A stretch of 64,000 bases of DNA from Photorhabdus noenieputensis (lineage in GTDB: Bacteria; Pseudomonadota; Gammaproteobacteria; Enterobacterales; Enterobacteriaceae): NCBI RefSeq assembly GCF_018448935.1, contig NZ_RCWC01000014.1, positions 35,490 through 99,489 on the forward strand, read 5' to 3'. The notes under the pieces were generated by a model. That model saw only the letters and a list, made by a program, of their open reading frames with translations. It did no database searches and was not told the origin of the DNA. Made by a program: the position numbers and the translations under genes. Below, in pieces: positions 31,701 through 43,764 of the stretch (positions are counted from its first letter, which is position 1; every line of letters begins with the position of its first letter).

Positions 31701-34700
31701 CTCCCGCCGATACTGACCATCAAAGATCTCTGTCCAGCTTTCAATGTAATCACCATTAAAATCGGCTGCTTTCTCCGCCAGCCAATTGGTACTCGGGCAA
31801 ACATAAGCAATGAGTTTCCTGTCCTCATTGTCGTGACCATCAACGATCACGGCTGCATTACTTAAAATCTCCTGCCCCGCCAGCACCGACTCGATTTCCC
31901 CCAATTCAATGCGATGGCTGCGAATTTTGACCTGCGAATCCCGGCGGCCAATGAACTCCAACTCACTTTCCGGCGTCCAGCGTACTAAATCACCAGTACA
32001 GTAAAGTCGGTCTGCCGGGTTAGTACTGAAAGGATCTCGGATAAACTGTTTTTCCGTGATATCCGGTGCATTCCGGTAACCACGCGCCAGTTGAATGCCG
32101 CCGATATGCAGTTCCCCAATAGCCCCAAGAGGCAGCAGATTACCGTCGGCATTCAAGATTCGCATCACGGTATTCGGCAACGGTTTTCCAATCGTCACTC
32201 GCTTATTTGCTGTTAATAAGGCGGAGGTCACAATCGAAGTACACTCTGTTGGGCCATAAACGTTAAACAGCTTTCTGCCCTGCGACCACTGCGCGGCGAT
32301 ATGCGGTGCCACAGCTTCTCCTGCCAGCAACAAGGTTGAAACTGTGCGCCATTTATTGAAATCCAAATGAGGCAACAGCGCCGGCGGGAGTACGGCATGG
32401 GTAATGTGGTGTTTTTCAACCATCTCATCCAACCATTCAGGCGAGCGGCGATGTGTTTCTGAAATCAAATACAATGTAGCGCCATAGGCCAAGGTCATTG
32501 CCATTTCCAACACTGCGGCGTCGAAGCTCCAGGAAGCAAACTGCAACCCGCGAACATCAGCATCCGCACCAAATAGCGTGGCTTGTGCTTGCGCCAGATT
32601 CACCCACCCCTTGTGCTCCAGCATCGCACCTTTTGGTCGGCCGGTAGAGCCAGAGGTATAAATGACATAGGCCAAATGATTTTCTGTCAGGGGCACTGGA
32701 CGATGAACGATATTGCCTGTAGGCAGGTTTTGCACATGTGACTGTACCGTTTCGGCATCCAGACAGATAACTCGTTGCTGACTGATAGGTAATTTATCAA
32801 CCAGCGGTGTTTCGGTCAGGATAAATTCAGCCCCGCTGTGCGCCAGCATGTATTGCAAGCGCGCTTGCGGATAACTGGCATCCAAAGGCACATAAGCACC
32901 ACCAGCTTTGAGGATGCCTAGCAGTGCAACCACCGTTTGCAACGACCGGGGAAGGCAAATTGCAACCAAGGTATCCGGCTGGATACCTTGCTCAATCAGG
33001 TAATGCGCCAATTGATTGGCCCGAGCATTAACCGCCTGATAACTTAAGGTTTCCTCACCAAAAACCAGCGCGGTTTTTTCAGGATTCAGTGCCACCTGTT
33101 CTTCAAACAGCTCATGGAAGCAACGCCCTTGTGAGTAATGGTTCTGTGGCCCATTTAATTCATGCAGCAAAGTATGCTTTTCAGCTTCTGCCAATAATGG
33201 CAGTTCATGAATGGAGGGCGCTTTATTGACTGAATCATCTGTCATTACCTCAACAATGCCAGAAAGCAAGGTTTCGTAATTGGCGATAAATCTTTCAATA
33301 GTACGACTATCGAACAGACTGGTATTTGAAATCCATACTATAGATAATTCGCCTGTCTGCTCTTCTTCAAAAACATGAATTTCCAAATCAAACCGGGTTG
33401 TTCTAAATAAATTATCTCCGAGTTCAATCATATCATCCTGTCCCAGTATTGCGTCACGTCGGTTATTCTGTACTGCAAACATGATTTGGAAGATGGGATT
33501 ATGGTTTAGGTTCCGTTCCGGGCTGAGCTTTTCCACCAACATCTCAAACGGCAAATCTTGATGTTCATAAGCATCTAGAATGGTACGGCTGTTTTGTTTT
33601 AATAATTCACTGAACGTCGGCTGACCGGATAAATCTGTTCTGATAGCCAATGAATTAACAAAAAAACCGATCAGAGGTTCAATATCAGGATGTTGTCTGC
33701 CGGCAATGACTGTTCCAACCAGAATATCTTTTTCATTGCTATAGCGGCTCAGTAATACGGTAAGAGCCGTTTCCAGGAACATAAATAGTGTCACGTTATG
33801 TTTGGTGCATAATGCTCTGATTGCTTGGGTAAGATGTGCTGAAATACGCTGTAGATGAAGCCGTCCTTCGATATTTTGTTTCTCTGGCCGTGGATTATCC
33901 AGCGGCACACGGTGGACAGGTGAAATTCCGGCTAACTGATGCTGCCAATATGTCAGTTGTTTTTTCAGCACATCACCTTGCAACCAGCCCTGTTGCCACT
34001 GGGCATAATCGGCATATTGAATTCTCAGCGGCGATAGCGGATTTGCCTTACCCTGACAATAAGCTTTGTATAGCGTGAAAAATTCATGGAGAAATATTGC
34101 CATCGACCAGCCATCGAAGGCGATATGATGTATCGTATAAATAATAAGATAATCATCTTCTGCCAATTTTATTAACCTAATGCGCAGCATCAAATCTGTA
34201 TTAAGATTGAAAATTAGATTTTCTTCTTCCTTACTAATTTGTTTTACCTGATCGTTTTTCTCAGTTTCAGACAACGCAGATAAATCATAATGTGTAATCG
34301 GTAAATCGAAATCCGTGGCAATAAATTGCCGCGGTTCGTTATTGATGATTTTAAACTGGGTACGCAAGACTTCATGGCGTTCAAGTAATGCCTTAATGGC
34401 TGCCTTAAACGCCTCTATGTTAATGGATTCCCGCAGTTTGAAATCCCCCATACAGTTATATTGGCGACTGCCTCCATCCAGTTGATCAATAAACCATAGT
34501 CGTTGTTGGGCAAATGAAAGCGGATAATGTTCTGCTTTACCATCACGCTGAATATCTTGCAAAAAGTGATGCGTTTGAGTTTGCTCTTCTGCATCGAGCT
34601 GGTTCAGAAAATCCATCAACTCCTGTTTATGCTGTTTCCATTCACTGAGCAAAGCGGGTGGAATACTGCTGCGGCTAGTCTCGTATTGTAAACGATTATC

Positions 34701-34763
34701 AGTAACGAACAGAGTAATTCCCTGCTCTAAAGACTCATTGATAATTCGCGCGGCATTTATCAT
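28734..34763 (-). CDS. NRPS, C-A(MT)-T-C, third and last gene of the operon
   Basis: A 2009-aa nonribosomal peptide synthetase. Residues 1-60: TubC-type N-terminal docking domain ([20 protein letters not shown]). First condensation domain from about 75, with the active-site [12 protein letters not shown]. Adenylation domain with [31 protein letters not shown] and YCTGDLVRW. An N-methyltransferase is inserted after [17 protein letters not shown] (SAM motif [15 protein letters not shown]), and the A domain then closes with [10 protein letters not shown]. Carrier site [17 protein letters not shown] terminal condensation domain (about 1550-2009) has an intact [12 protein letters not shown]. There is no thioesterase. 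In rhabdopeptide/xenortide synthetases such a terminal C domain releases the peptide onto an amine. Start overlaps the previous gene by ATGA, with AAGGTGAT upstream. Confidence 0.93.
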   Translation of the reverse strand: MINAARIINESLEQGITLFVTDNRLQYETSRSSIPPALLSEWKQHKQELMDFLNQLDAEEQTQTHHFLQDIQRDGKAEHYPLSFAQQRLWFIDQLDGGSRQYNCMGDFKLRESINIEAFKAAIKALLERHEVLRTQFKIINNEPRQFIATDFDLPITHYDLSALSETEKNDQVKQISKEEENLIFNLNTDLMLRIRLIKLAEDDYLIIYTIHHIAFDGWSMAIFLHEFFTLYKAYCQGKANPLSPLRIQYADYAQWQQGWLQGDVLKKQLTYWQHQLAGISPVHRVPLDNPRPEKQNIEGRLHLQRISAHLTQAIRALCTKHNVTLFMFLETALTVLLSRYSNEKDILVGTVIAGRQHPDIEPLIGFFVNSLAIRTDLSGQPTFSELLKQNSRTILDAYEHQDLPFEMLVEKLSPERNLNHNPIFQIMFAVQNNRRDAILGQDDMIELGDNLFRTTRFDLEIHVFEEEQTGELSIVWISNTSLFDSRTIERFIANYETLLSGIVEVMTDDSVNKAPSIHELPLLAEAEKHTLLHELNGPQNHYSQGRCFHELFEEQVALNPEKTALVFGEETLSYQAVNARANQLAHYLIEQGIQPDTLVAICLPRSLQTVVALLGILKAGGAYVPLDASYPQARLQYMLAHSGAEFILTETPLVDKLPISQQRVICLDAETVQSHVQNLPTGNIVHRPVPLTENHLAYVIYTSGSTGRPKGAMLEHKGWVNLAQAQATLFGADADVRGLQFASWSFDAAVLEMAMTLAYGATLYLISETHRRSPEWLDEMVEKHHITHAVLPPALLPHLDFNKWRTVSTLLLAGEAVAPHIAAQWSQGRKLFNVYGPTECTSIVTSALLTANKRVTIGKPLPNTVMRILNADGNLLPLGAIGELHIGGIQLARGYRNAPDITEKQFIRDPFSTNPADRLYCTGDLVRWTPESELEFIGRRDSQVKIRSHRIELGEIESVLAGQEILSNAAVIVDGHDNEDRKLIAYVCPSTNWLAEKAADFNGDYIESWTEIFDGQYRREITENIVTDTTDKSDGDSDFNGWINNYTEQPIALDQMEEWRTGVMQRIESLRPGRLLEIGCGLGLLLYRYAERCESVLATDISAEVLARHQKMLQQRGWSHVKLIRGDALNLGTITPDQFDTVVMHSVVQYFPNIQYLEKVITQLLPAVKTGGKILLGDIRNLDLLTAHVTAIEKNRLNGQRISVGTLANRIQQRLQKEKEFLLSPTYFAQLPTRYPEIGRVDILVKRGVGDNEMLRYRYEVILHKCDKNAELCCDLPLTWCDFNSIEDLCNVLETGKFDTFGVSGIPNARIKDDFDLAEGLRHWPSDQIVSLPKDAGGFSPEAAEQVLALESLLQYAEQSGYQCELTWSQQQPDLLDVIFSRGELPQVQARSDYSQTHLANYPQLSAISGELAELLESALKKQLPDYMVPSLYIPLERIPLNLNNKVDKKALPIPNENDLRRQAYIAPRDEIEEKLCQLWQEHLKINQIGIYDNFFSLGGHSLLAVKITAAIRDTLTNDFSMYELFANPTIAQIASVIRHSHKHEISAPKTTHNISDHNTFDGKMPISYCQKMYWYFVQEALLEDSFHVPVTLLMEGELNHSVLEKSLNTILARHESLRFKFYKENEQIFMQPDNSMKINLQVIEALPRGIERDQIIIEINKLWEEKLRTPFDVYNGPLIKTFLLPVSETITVLLIDIHHIISDGWSVNIIMNEFKQLYTAYSQGQENTLPPVAMQYSGYVYDLQEIHATEVAKKQIKFWQQQFSDVNPERDFPVSFRKHLASKYRSHARDIKIPDSLDKAVLQYCEAHKLTPYMLFMALFHTCLFMHSGESQHIVTSPKADRTRIESHQTIGLFLGDLIVKSNISKEMSLQGIIKQVSQSIHRAIENSNIHMSVVIDAVGEKAREGIFNVLFNYLDAQNFYDFIDVSKDEKLSLPNLDVEVIDTEIIPFESLGMNFLYLPQNIKCELNYNPELYTEAVIDKMAIYYERLLNVIVSGQEKESISQFYD

Positions 34764-37700
34764 ATATCACCTTTCAATAGTTCTTGCGCTGTTTCTTTCC
34801 CGGCCTGGAAATGTTTTCTTTTTTCTTTGATAAGATGAATCGTGACCACCTGTGATAGCTGCTCAAGTGTCGGGTGTTCAAAAACACTTCTCAACGGAAC
34901 TTCTATTTCTAATTCGTTGCGTATTGAACTAATAAGGCGCGTTGCTTGAAGTGAATGTCCACCCAAGGTGAAAAAATTGTCATAGATGCCGACTTGGCTG
35001 ACATTCAATAACCGCTTCCATAATTGACCGATCTTAATTTCTATTTCATTTCTTGGCGCTACATAATTTTGTCGGCGTAAATCGTCTTCATTTGGGATCG
35101 GTAACGCTTTTTTGTCCACTTTGTTATTTAATGTGAGCGGCATTCGTTCCAGTGGAATATAGAGACCTGGAACCATATATTCTGGCAATTGTTGTTTCAG
35201 TGCGGATTCGAGTAATTCTGACAGTTCCCCACTAATAGCCGAAATTTGCGGATAATTAGCTAAATGGGTTTGATTATAGTCAGTACGTGCTTGTACAGGT
35301 GGTAGCTCTCCACGACTAAAAATTACATCCAGCAAATCAGGTTGCTGTTGTGACCACGTGACGCCGCATTGATAACCATATTGTTCAGCGTATTGCAGTA
35401 AAGATTCGAATTCCTGAACCTGTTGTAACGTCTGTGGGGAGAAACTGCCGGCATTTTCTGGTGGCATTATCATCTGGTTAGCTGACCAATGACGTAGCCC
35501 TTCTGCCAAAGTGAGGTCATCTTTAATTCTGGCGTTGGGGATACCTGAAACACCCAATATATCCTCCGTGCCTATCTGTAACAAATTACGCAGACTTTCA
35601 AAAGAATCGAAATTATGCCAATTTGAAAACAATTCATTACAAAATTCGGTATTTTCATTCCTTTTGTGCAATATGACATCGTAACGATAACGCAACATCT
35701 CATTGTCGCCGATGCCACGTTTAACCAGAATATCAACCCGGCCAATTTCAGGGTAACGCTCCGGTAATTGGGCAAAATAAGTCGGACTGAGTAAAAACTC
35801 GGGTTCTTGTTGTAAACGCCGCTGAATACGGTTCGCCAGCGTCCCCACCTGAATACGCTGCCCGTTAAGATGACTTTGCTCTATCGCTGTAGCATGGGCG
35901 GTTAATAGATCTAAATTGCGGATATCTCCGAGCAAAATTTTCCCACCCGCTTCAACCGCCGGTATTAACTGTTCAAGTACTTTTTCCAGATATTGAACAT
36001 TGGGGAAATATTGGACCACAGAGTTAATCACGACCGTATCAAATTCATCGGCGCTCAATGTTCCTAAGTTAAGCGCATCGCCTCTTCTGAGCTGCACATG
36101 TGACCAGCCACGTTGTTGCAGGATGTGTTGATGCCGATTTAAAACCTCAGCCGAAATATCGGTAGCCACCACTGATTCGCACCATTCAGCATAGCGATAC
36201 AACAATAATCCGGTACCACAACCAATTTCCAGTAAGCGATGAGGATGCAGGGCTTTAATCCTGTGCATGATTCCTGCTAACCATTCCTCCATTTGCTCAA
36301 GGACAATCGGCTGTTCACTATAGCTGTTCATCCAGCCGCCGAAATCACTGTCTGATGCGACTACATCACCTTTCTGAGCGCTCCCTTTTTGAGTACTAGC
36401 CGTTGTAGATTGACGGTACTGCTCATCAAAAATTTCTGTCCAGTTCTCAACGCTGCTTGCGTTAAATTCAACCGCTTTCTCACCTAACCACCCTGTACTT
36501 GGGCAAACATACGCAATGAGTTTTTTATCTTCATCTTGACCATAAGCGATCACAACCGCGCTACTTAAAGCATCATGCCCGGACAAAACGGTCTCGATTT
36601 CACCCAACTCGATGCGGTGACTACGGATCTTAACCTGAGAGTCAACCCGGCCGATAAATTCCAATTGACCATCCGGTGTCCAGCGTACTAAATCGCCAGT
36701 TCGATAAAGCCTGTTTTCTCCGCCATCCGTTGAGTGTGGACTGAATGGATCACAGATAAACTGCCTTGCTGTGATTTCCGGTGAGTTTCGGTAACCGCGT
36801 GCTAACTGAACGCCGCCAATATACAGTTCCCCGATAACGCCCATCGGAGCCAAATTACCTTCCGAATCAAGAATACGCATCACAACGTTAGGCAACGGTT
36901 TTCCAATCGTAATCTTCTCGTCAGTCAGTAAAGCTGTGGTGACAATGGATGTACATTCTGTCGGGCCATATACGTTAAACAGGTTTCTATTCTGTGACCA
37001 ACGAGCAGCAATCTGTGGTGGCACTGCTTCCCCCGCCAAAAGTAAAGTTGAGACAGAACGCCATTGGTTAAAATTCAGATGCGGAAGCAGTGCTGGTGGT
37101 AGTACCGCATGGGTTATCTGATGTTTTTCAACCACTTCATCCAGCAATTCAGGGGAACGACGTTGGGTTTCGGAAATCAAATACAGTGTTGCGCCATAGG
37201 CCAATGTCATAGACATCTCTAAGATCATGGCGTCAAAACTCCAGGAGGCAAATTGCAACCCCCGGCAATGTGAGTCAATGCCAAATAAATCTGCTTGTGA
37301 GCATGCCAGATTAACCCACCCTTTATGTTCCAGCATCGCCCCTTTCGGTTTACCGGTAGAGCCGGAAGTATAAATCACATAAGCCAGATGATTTTCCGTG
37401 AGCGGAAATGGACGCTCAGTAATATTATCCGTAGGCATATGTTGTAGCTGAGACTGTACTGTCTCTGTATCCAGGCAAATAACTTTCTGCTGGCTGATTG
37501 GCAGTTTTTCAACCAGGTGAGTTTCGGTCAGGATGAATTCGACTTCACTGTGATCCAGCATATATTGGAGGCGAGCCTTCGGATAACTGGGGTCTAACGG
37601 TACATAAGCGCCACCTGCTTTAAGAATACCCAATAATGCCACAACAGCTTGCAATGACCTTGGTATGCAAAGTGCAACCAACGTGTCCGGTATGATCCCC

Positions 37701-39469
37701 TGTTCAAGCAGATAATAAGCCAATTGGTTAGCTTGTTCATTTAATGACTGATAGCTCAGGGTGTCATCGCCAAAAATCAGTGCATTTTTTTCAGGATGTT
37801 GTGATACCCGATCTTCGAAGAGTTCATGGAAACATTTCCCGGTCGGATAAGGAATTTGTGGCCCGCTCCATTCATGCAATAAGGTATTCCGTTCAGCATC
37901 CGCCAATAATGGAAGGTCATGAACGGACGGCTCGCTGATACCAGCATGATGTTGCATCACATCAACAATATTGGTCAGCAAAATTCCGTAATTGGCGATT
38001 AATCTGCTAATGGTCGCATTTCTAAACAGGCTGGTGTCAGAGATCCATCCAATGGATAACTCACCTTCGTCTTCTTCATAGATATGGACTTCCAAATCAA
38101 ATCGGGTGGTCAGCAGGGAACGCTCTGTCGATGTAACAATGCTATCCTGTTCCAGCGTTGTATCCCGTTGATTATTCTGTACTGCAAACATGATCTGGAA
38201 AATAGGATTATAATTTAAATGCCGTTCTGGACTGATTTTCTCCACCAACATCTCAAAAGGCAGGTCTTGATGTGCATAAGCATCCAGGATCGTGCGGCTA
38301 TTTTGTTTCAATAGTTCACTGAATGTAGGCTGACCGGATAAATCCGTTCTTATCACCAGTGAATTGACGAAAAATCCAATCAAAGACTCCGTGTCACGGT
38401 GTCTTCGTCCTGCCAGCGGCATGCCAACCAGAATATCCTTTTCACTACTGTAACGACTCAACAACACAGCAAAAGCCGTTTCCAGAAACATAAATAACGT
38501 CACTTCATGTTTGGCGCACAGTGCTCGTATTTCTTGGGTCAACGCTTTTGAAATACGTTGTGGATGAACATTCCCTTCAAAATTTTGTTTTTCTGGCCGA
38601 GGATTATCCAGCGGGAAACGGTGAAGCGGTGAAATACCTGATAATTGGTTTTGCCAGTAATCCAATTGTTTTTCCAGAATATCCCCTTGCAGCCAATCCC
38701 GTTGCCATTGGGAATAATCGGTATATTGAACGGGTAATGGCGGCAGAGGATTACCCTCGCCTTGGCAATAAGCTCGATATAATGTCAGCAGCTCACTGAT
38801 AAAGATTGCCAGCGACCAACCATCACAGGCGATATGATGAATCGTATAGAGAATGAAATAATCATCATCTGCTAATTTTAGCAACCGAATACGCAGCATC
38901 AGGTCAGTGCTGAGATTAACAGCTTGTTTCCACTCTTGCTCGCCGAGTTGTTTAAGCTGTTGTTGCTGCTCAAATTCTGCAAGTGTGGACAGATCATGGA
39001 TGGTAATCGGCAAATCATAAGAAGTAGCGATAACCTGCCGAGGCTCATTATCAATAATTTTGAAATAAGTACGCAGCGATTCATGGCGTTCAAGCAATGT
39101 TGCTATAGCCGCCTCAAAAGCGTTGAGATTAAGCGACTCTCTCAACCTGAAATCACCGGTGCAGTTATATTGCGGACTGCCTTCGGTGAGTTGATCGATT
39201 AACCACAAACGCTGTTGAGCAAATGAAAGTGGGTAATGTTCCGCACGCTCATAACGCGGAATACCTTGCAGTCGGTGAGTATCGGTATCCTCTTCTGAAT
39301 CGATTTGCTTTAGAAAATCAATCAGTTCTTGTTTATGTTGCTTCCATTCACTCAGCAGTTCCGGAGGAATGCTGTCTCGGCTGGTTTTATATTTCAGTTT
39401 GTTATCAATAACAAACAGAGTAATCCCTTGATTTAAAGCTTCATTGATAATTTGTGCCGCATTTTTCAT
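34760..39469 (-). CDS. NRPS, C-A(MT)-T, second gene of the operon
   Basis: A 1569-aa single-module synthetase. N-terminal docking domain ([20 protein letters not shown]), condensation domain with [12 protein letters not shown], adenylation domain ([40 protein letters not shown]), inserted N-methyltransferase ([15 protein letters not shown]), A10 [10 protein letters not shown] and carrier [16 protein letters not shown]. The C-terminus ends [18 protein letters not shown], almost the same as gene 1 and absent from gene 3; it is probably the short C-terminal docking motif that meets the next N-terminal docking domain. Specificity-pocket residues read by eye (DAL-V-LA-V-SI) equal those of gene 3. 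Such stand-alone modules can be used repeatedly in the rhabdopeptide family. Overlaps both neighbours by ATGA. Confidence 0.93.
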   Translation of the reverse strand: MKNAAQIINEALNQGITLFVIDNKLKYKTSRDSIPPELLSEWKQHKQELIDFLKQIDSEEDTDTHRLQGIPRYERAEHYPLSFAQQRLWLIDQLTEGSPQYNCTGDFRLRESLNLNAFEAAIATLLERHESLRTYFKIIDNEPRQVIATSYDLPITIHDLSTLAEFEQQQQLKQLGEQEWKQAVNLSTDLMLRIRLLKLADDDYFILYTIHHIACDGWSLAIFISELLTLYRAYCQGEGNPLPPLPVQYTDYSQWQRDWLQGDILEKQLDYWQNQLSGISPLHRFPLDNPRPEKQNFEGNVHPQRISKALTQEIRALCAKHEVTLFMFLETAFAVLLSRYSSEKDILVGMPLAGRRHRDTESLIGFFVNSLVIRTDLSGQPTFSELLKQNSRTILDAYAHQDLPFEMLVEKISPERHLNYNPIFQIMFAVQNNQRDTTLEQDSIVTSTERSLLTTRFDLEVHIYEEDEGELSIGWISDTSLFRNATISRLIANYGILLTNIVDVMQHHAGISEPSVHDLPLLADAERNTLLHEWSGPQIPYPTGKCFHELFEDRVSQHPEKNALIFGDDTLSYQSLNEQANQLAYYLLEQGIIPDTLVALCIPRSLQAVVALLGILKAGGAYVPLDPSYPKARLQYMLDHSEVEFILTETHLVEKLPISQQKVICLDTETVQSQLQHMPTDNITERPFPLTENHLAYVIYTSGSTGKPKGAMLEHKGWVNLACSQADLFGIDSHCRGLQFASWSFDAMILEMSMTLAYGATLYLISETQRRSPELLDEVVEKHQITHAVLPPALLPHLNFNQWRSVSTLLLAGEAVPPQIAARWSQNRNLFNVYGPTECTSIVTTALLTDEKITIGKPLPNVVMRILDSEGNLAPMGVIGELYIGGVQLARGYRNSPEITARQFICDPFSPHSTDGGENRLYRTGDLVRWTPDGQLEFIGRVDSQVKIRSHRIELGEIETVLSGHDALSSAVVIAYGQDEDKKLIAYVCPSTGWLGEKAVEFNASSVENWTEIFDEQYRQSTTASTQKGSAQKGDVVASDSDFGGWMNSYSEQPIVLEQMEEWLAGIMHRIKALHPHRLLEIGCGTGLLLYRYAEWCESVVATDISAEVLNRHQHILQQRGWSHVQLRRGDALNLGTLSADEFDTVVINSVVQYFPNVQYLEKVLEQLIPAVEAGGKILLGDIRNLDLLTAHATAIEQSHLNGQRIQVGTLANRIQRRLQQEPEFLLSPTYFAQLPERYPEIGRVDILVKRGIGDNEMLRYRYDVILHKRNENTEFCNELFSNWHNFDSFESLRNLLQIGTEDILGVSGIPNARIKDDLTLAEGLRHWSANQMIMPPENAGSFSPQTLQQVQEFESLLQYAEQYGYQCGVTWSQQQPDLLDVIFSRGELPPVQARTDYNQTHLANYPQISAISGELSELLESALKQQLPEYMVPGLYIPLERMPLTLNNKVDKKALPIPNEDDLRRQNYVAPRNEIEIKIGQLWKRLLNVSQVGIYDNFFTLGGHSLQATRLISSIRNELEIEVPLRSVFEHPTLEQLSQVVTIHLIKEKRKHFQAGKETAQELLKGDI

Positions 39470-42400
39470 ATATCACCTTCCAATAGTTCCTGTGTTGTCT
39501 CTTGCCCAGCCTGGAAATGCTTTCTTTTTTCCTTAACCTGATGAATCGTGGCGATGCGTGCTAATCGCTCAAGTGTTGGATGTTCAAAGACACCGCTCAA
39601 CGGTATTTCAATGTTTAGATCATTGCGTATTAAGCTGATAAGGCGGGTTGCCTGAAGAGAGTGGCCACCCAGTACGAAAAAGTTGTCATAAATGCTGACT
39701 TGATTCACTCCCAATACTTCTTGCCATAACTGGCTAATTTTTCTCTCCACTTCATTTCTTGGCGCAACATAATTTTGTTGGCGGAAATCATTTTCATTTG
39801 GAATAGGCAACGCTTTTTTGTCCACTTTGTTATTTAACGAGAGTGGCATTCGTTCTAGCGGAATATAAAGGCTTGGAACCATGTATTCTGGTAATTGTTT
39901 TTTCAGTGCTGATTCAAGTAGCTCTGAAAGTTCAGCTTTAATAGCAGAGGATTGAGAAGGGTTGTCGGTATTAAATTTCAGCCCTTTTTTATCCAGCCAA
40001 TCTTTGGTTGGACAAACATAGGCAATTAATCTCTTATCGTTCCCATAAGTAATAACCGCGGCACTGCTTAAGGCGTCATGCCCGACCAGTGCTGTTTCGA
40101 TTTCTCCCAATTCAATCCTAAATCCTCTAATCTTGACTTGAGAATCAATCCGGTCAATAAATTCCACACTACCATCAGACAACCAACGGGCTAAATCTCC
40201 CGTTCGGTATAAACGTTGGGATTGGGATTTATCCGCCAAATCAGTCATAAATTTCGTTGCGTTTGTTTCAGGAGAATTCAAATACCCACGCGCCAGTTGG
40301 ATGCCGCCAATACATAATTCCCCGGCGACACCAATAGGCACCAGATTGCCTGATGGATCAAGAATACGGATAACGGTATTAGGCAATGGTTTCCCAATCG
40401 TAATTTTGTCATCCGTTAATAAGCCGGAAGTCACAATGGCAGTACACTCTGTCGGGCCATATACGTTAAACAGTTTTCGATTCTGTGACCAACGAACAGC
40501 GATCTGTGGTGGTACCGCTTCCCCCGCTAACAGCAAGGTTGAAACGGAACGCCACTTGTTAAAGTCCAGATAAGGCAGCAAAGCAGGAGGTAATACAGCA
40601 TGGGTAATCTGGTGTTTATCAACTAACTCATCCAAATATTCAGGGCTATGCTGTTGGGTTTCTGAAATTAAATAAAGTGCGGCTCCATACGCCAGTGTCA
40701 TCGATATTTCTAAGATCATGGCATCAAAACTCCAGGAAGCGAACTGCAATCCCCGGCTATATGAATCAACACCAAATAAACCCGCCTGTGAAAGCGCCAG
40801 ATTTACCCACCCCTTATGTTCCAACAAAACCCCTTTCGGTTTACCCGTAGAACCAGAGGTATAAATGACGTAAGCCAGATTATTTTCCGTTATTGGGAAT
40901 GGGCGTTCAGCGATATTATCCGTAGGCATATGCTGCAATTGTGATTGTATTATCTCAGTATCCAAACAGACGACTTTCTGCTGGCTGATTGGGAGTTTTT
41001 CTATCAGATTTGTTTCAGTCAGAATGAACTCAGCTTCGCTGTGTTCTAACATATATTGAAGACGAGGTTTCGGATAGCTGGGATCTAACGGCAAATAAGC
41101 ACCGCCTGCTTTAATAATTCCCAGTAGCGCGACTACAGCGCATATTGAACGAGGAATACAGAGCGCGACCAATGTTTCTGGTTTGATCTTTTGTTCTATC
41201 AAATAATGAGCGAGCTGGTTAGCTTGTTTATTTAGTTCCTGATAGCTTAATGAATTGCCGTCAAAAATAACGGCTGTGTTTTCAGGATGCCGGGCAGCTT
41301 GTTCCTCAAACAATTCATGAAAACAGCCGCCATGCTGGCTATGATTCTGTGGGCCATTCCATTCATGTAATAAAGTGTGTATTTCAGCCTCTGCTAATAG
41401 TGGAATATCATGGACAGAAGGTTCCCTGTGTATTAGATCGGAACCAATACATGGCTTCATTATATTAACAATATTAGCAAGCAAGATTTCATAATTGGCG
41501 AGTAATCTTTCAATAGTAATATTGTTAAATAAGCTGCTGTCATAAACCCATAACAGGGATAATCCTCCCCCCTCTTCTTCATAAATATGAATTTCCAAAT
41601 CAAATCGGACTTTCAAAAGCAGACGTTCTTCAAACTCAATATTATTATCCTGCGCCAGTACCGTATCACACTGAGTATTCTCCAGAGTAAAAGCGATTTG
41701 GAATATCGGGTTATAATTTAAGTTTCGTCCCGGACTCATTTTTTCTACCAGCATTTGAAATGGCAGATCTTGATGTGCATAAGCATCCAAGATAGTACGA
41801 CTGTTCTGCTTTAATAACTCACTGAAAGTGGGCTGGCCGGATAAATCCGTCCTGATCACCAGAGAATTAACAAAAAAACCAATCAAAGGCTCAATATCAT
41901 GATGTCTTCTCCCTGCAAGTGGTGTTCCGACCAGAATGTCTTTTTCATTACTGTAACGACTCAGCAATACAGTAAAGGCTGTCTCCAGAAACATGAATAG
42001 TGTGACTTCATGTTGGTGACATAATGCTCTTATTTCTTGTGTTAAATCCTTTGAAATATGTTGTTCATTAAGCTGCCCCTCAAAACTCTGTTTCTCTGGT
42101 CGTGGGTTATCCAGTGGAAGACGGTGAAGTGGAGAAATACCTGATAACTGGGTTTGCCAATAATCCAGTTGTTTTTTCAGAATATCACCTTGCAGCCAAT
42201 TTCGTTGCCATTGAGCATAATCGGTATATTGGATTTTAAGTGGCAGTAATGGGGCTATTTCTCCTTTATGATACGCGCGATATAAGGTAATCAGTTCATT
42301 GATAAAGATCTCTATTGACCAACTATCACAGGCAATATGGTGAATGGTATAAATAATCACATAATCATTTTCGGCCAGTTTTATCAAGCGAATACGCAAC

Positions 42401-42972
42401 ATCAAATCAGTACTGAGGTTAAAAACCAAGTTATCTTCTTCTTTACTGAATCTTTTGATTTGAGCTTCTTGCTCGGTTTCAGAGAATGCAGTCAAATCAT
42501 GTCGTGTAATGGGTAAATCATAGCAATGTGCTATGACTTGCCGTGGCTCATTATCAATAATTTTAATATGGGTACGTAACGCCTCATGACGCTCAAGTAA
42601 CGTTTTTACCGCAGCCTTAAAAGCGTCAAAATTCAGTTGTTCCCGTAATCTCAAATATCCGGGACAATTATATTGAGGACTACCTTCGGTAAGTTGATCG
42701 ATAAACCACAGGCGTTGTTGAGCAAATGAGAGTGGATAATGTTCTGCATTGCCATCACGTTGGATATTCTGTAATTGATATGTTTGAATTTCTTCTTCTG
42801 CATCGATCTGGCTCAGGAAGTTAATCAACTCTTGTTTATAGTTTTTCCATTCATTGAATAATTCCGCTGGAATACTATCACGGCTAGTTTCGTATTGTAA
42901 TCGGTTATCAGCAACAAATAGAGTAATTCCTTGATTTAAAGCCTCATTCACAATTTGCACTGCATTTTTCAT
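39466..42972 (-). CDS. NRPS, C-A-T without methyltransferase, first gene of the operon
   Basis: A 1168-aa single-module synthetase with N-terminal docking domain ([20 protein letters not shown]), condensation domain, adenylation domain ([59 protein letters not shown]), A10 [10 protein letters not shown] and carrier [16 protein letters not shown], ending [15 protein letters not shown]. Unlike genes 2 and 3 it has no methyltransferase insert. The condensation motif reads HHIACDSWS, with Ser in place of the usual Gly after the catalytic HHxxxD. The pocket residues (DAL-V-LA-V-AI) nearly equal those of the other two modules. The ATG at 42972 has AAGGAAAT upstream. Its own N-terminal docking domain implies it can also receive chains from another module. 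Confidence 0.92.
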   Translation of the reverse strand: MKNAVQIVNEALNQGITLFVADNRLQYETSRDSIPAELFNEWKNYKQELINFLSQIDAEEEIQTYQLQNIQRDGNAEHYPLSFAQQRLWFIDQLTEGSPQYNCPGYLRLREQLNFDAFKAAVKTLLERHEALRTHIKIIDNEPRQVIAHCYDLPITRHDLTAFSETEQEAQIKRFSKEEDNLVFNLSTDLMLRIRLIKLAENDYVIIYTIHHIACDSWSIEIFINELITLYRAYHKGEIAPLLPLKIQYTDYAQWQRNWLQGDILKKQLDYWQTQLSGISPLHRLPLDNPRPEKQSFEGQLNEQHISKDLTQEIRALCHQHEVTLFMFLETAFTVLLSRYSNEKDILVGTPLAGRRHHDIEPLIGFFVNSLVIRTDLSGQPTFSELLKQNSRTILDAYAHQDLPFQMLVEKMSPGRNLNYNPIFQIAFTLENTQCDTVLAQDNNIEFEERLLLKVRFDLEIHIYEEEGGGLSLLWVYDSSLFNNITIERLLANYEILLANIVNIMKPCIGSDLIHREPSVHDIPLLAEAEIHTLLHEWNGPQNHSQHGGCFHELFEEQAARHPENTAVIFDGNSLSYQELNKQANQLAHYLIEQKIKPETLVALCIPRSICAVVALLGIIKAGGAYLPLDPSYPKPRLQYMLEHSEAEFILTETNLIEKLPISQQKVVCLDTEIIQSQLQHMPTDNIAERPFPITENNLAYVIYTSGSTGKPKGVLLEHKGWVNLALSQAGLFGVDSYSRGLQFASWSFDAMILEISMTLAYGAALYLISETQQHSPEYLDELVDKHQITHAVLPPALLPYLDFNKWRSVSTLLLAGEAVPPQIAVRWSQNRKLFNVYGPTECTAIVTSGLLTDDKITIGKPLPNTVIRILDPSGNLVPIGVAGELCIGGIQLARGYLNSPETNATKFMTDLADKSQSQRLYRTGDLARWLSDGSVEFIDRIDSQVKIRGFRIELGEIETALVGHDALSSAAVITYGNDKRLIAYVCPTKDWLDKKGLKFNTDNPSQSSAIKAELSELLESALKKQLPEYMVPSLYIPLERMPLSLNNKVDKKALPIPNENDFRQQNYVAPRNEVERKISQLWQEVLGVNQVSIYDNFFVLGGHSLQATRLISLIRNDLNIEIPLSGVFEHPTLERLARIATIHQVKEKRKHFQAGQETTQELLEGDI

Positions 42973-43264
42973 ATATTTCCTTGAAAATATAATATCAAAT
43001 TATTTATATAAGTGATTATTTATGATGTCCGTAATTTCAAAATAACAAATTTCTAATCATGTTAGCATATGGGCATCGAAAATCATTAGCTATGTTGTTT
43101 GATTTTATTATCAAAAACAGTGAGAAAATATGAAGGTTTTTTTAATAGATGAACAATATAAAAACCACACCTAAGTTAATAACCATTTAAAAAGATAATA
43201 GGAATATTCTATTTATTAATTAACTATTTACCTGATATTAATATCAATCTGCATCTAAAAAACA

Positions 43265-43447
43265 TTAATCACAAAAACAACTGATATTCTCTTTTTCCTG
43301 ACTGGACATAATGGCATTCATTAATCGCTCATAATATCGGAGTAAACTATCAATAGCTTCTTTGGAATAGAGTTATGGATTATATGTAAATTCAAATGTT
43401 ATATTTTTGGGCTTGTTGATATAAATCGCCCTAAGTGATTCGAAAGG
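43265..43447 (-). pseudogene. Remnant of an NRPS terminal condensation domain
   Basis: Reading the minus strand from about 43447 gives PFESLRAIYINKPKN, then ITFEFTYNP-stop-LYSKEAI, then YYERLMNAIMSSQEKENIS and the end CFCD-stop. This aligns end to end with the last 55 or so residues of the 2009-aa NRPS ([50 protein letters not shown]-stop), with an in-frame stop where that protein has Glu. It is the 3' end of a second synthetase gene, now upstream of the intact operon, about 300 bases before the start of gene 1. Confidence 0.85.
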
Positions 43448-43459
43448 AGAAGGTCTTAC

Positions 43460-43649
43460 GAATTGCATCCAAGGATTTTCTAGAACAAAAGGTCAAGCCT
43501 GCAATAGTCCAATTTCTTGCAAAATAGCATCCACGTTGGAGCGCCATGCTGCCGCGCCAGCCAAAGAGTTGAACGAAAGAATAGTCAGGCCGAAGAACCG
43601 GAAACAGGCTCAAGATGAAGCTGATAAATCAGCATCGGCAAGCACATAA
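43460..43649 (+). pseudogene. 3' fragment of an unrecognised gene
   Basis: A plus-strand frame without a plausible start ends ERHAAAPAKELNERIVRPKN, then RKQAQDEADKSASAST and stop at 43647-43649. Its composition (charged helix, then Ala/Ser tail) looks like a genuine C-terminus, and a terminator follows 15 bases later. The family is not recognised; a phage or mobile-element origin is possible. It abuts the NRPS remnant, marking a recombination junction near 43448. Confidence 0.4.
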
Positions 43650-43664
43650 TCCCCATCTGCATCA

Positions 43665-43705
43665 AGCCCTCTCACACAAATGTCCTGTAATGCAGGGCTT
43701 TTTTA
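43665..43705 (+). terminator. Intrinsic terminator
   Basis: AGCCCT (43665-43670) pairs with AGGGCT (43694-43699), followed by a run of six T residues. It lies just after the fragment at 43460-43649. Confidence 0.6.
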
Positions 43706-43764
43706 ATAACAACTCCTAAGCTGCCTATATTTATAGCTTGTTTTCGAAAATAAGGATTTCAATA

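Noticed and set aside
29204-39411. Many 60-90 codon plus- and minus-strand frames within the NRPS genes
   Set aside because: Shadow frames of long conserved coding sequences; the main frames carry all domain motifs.
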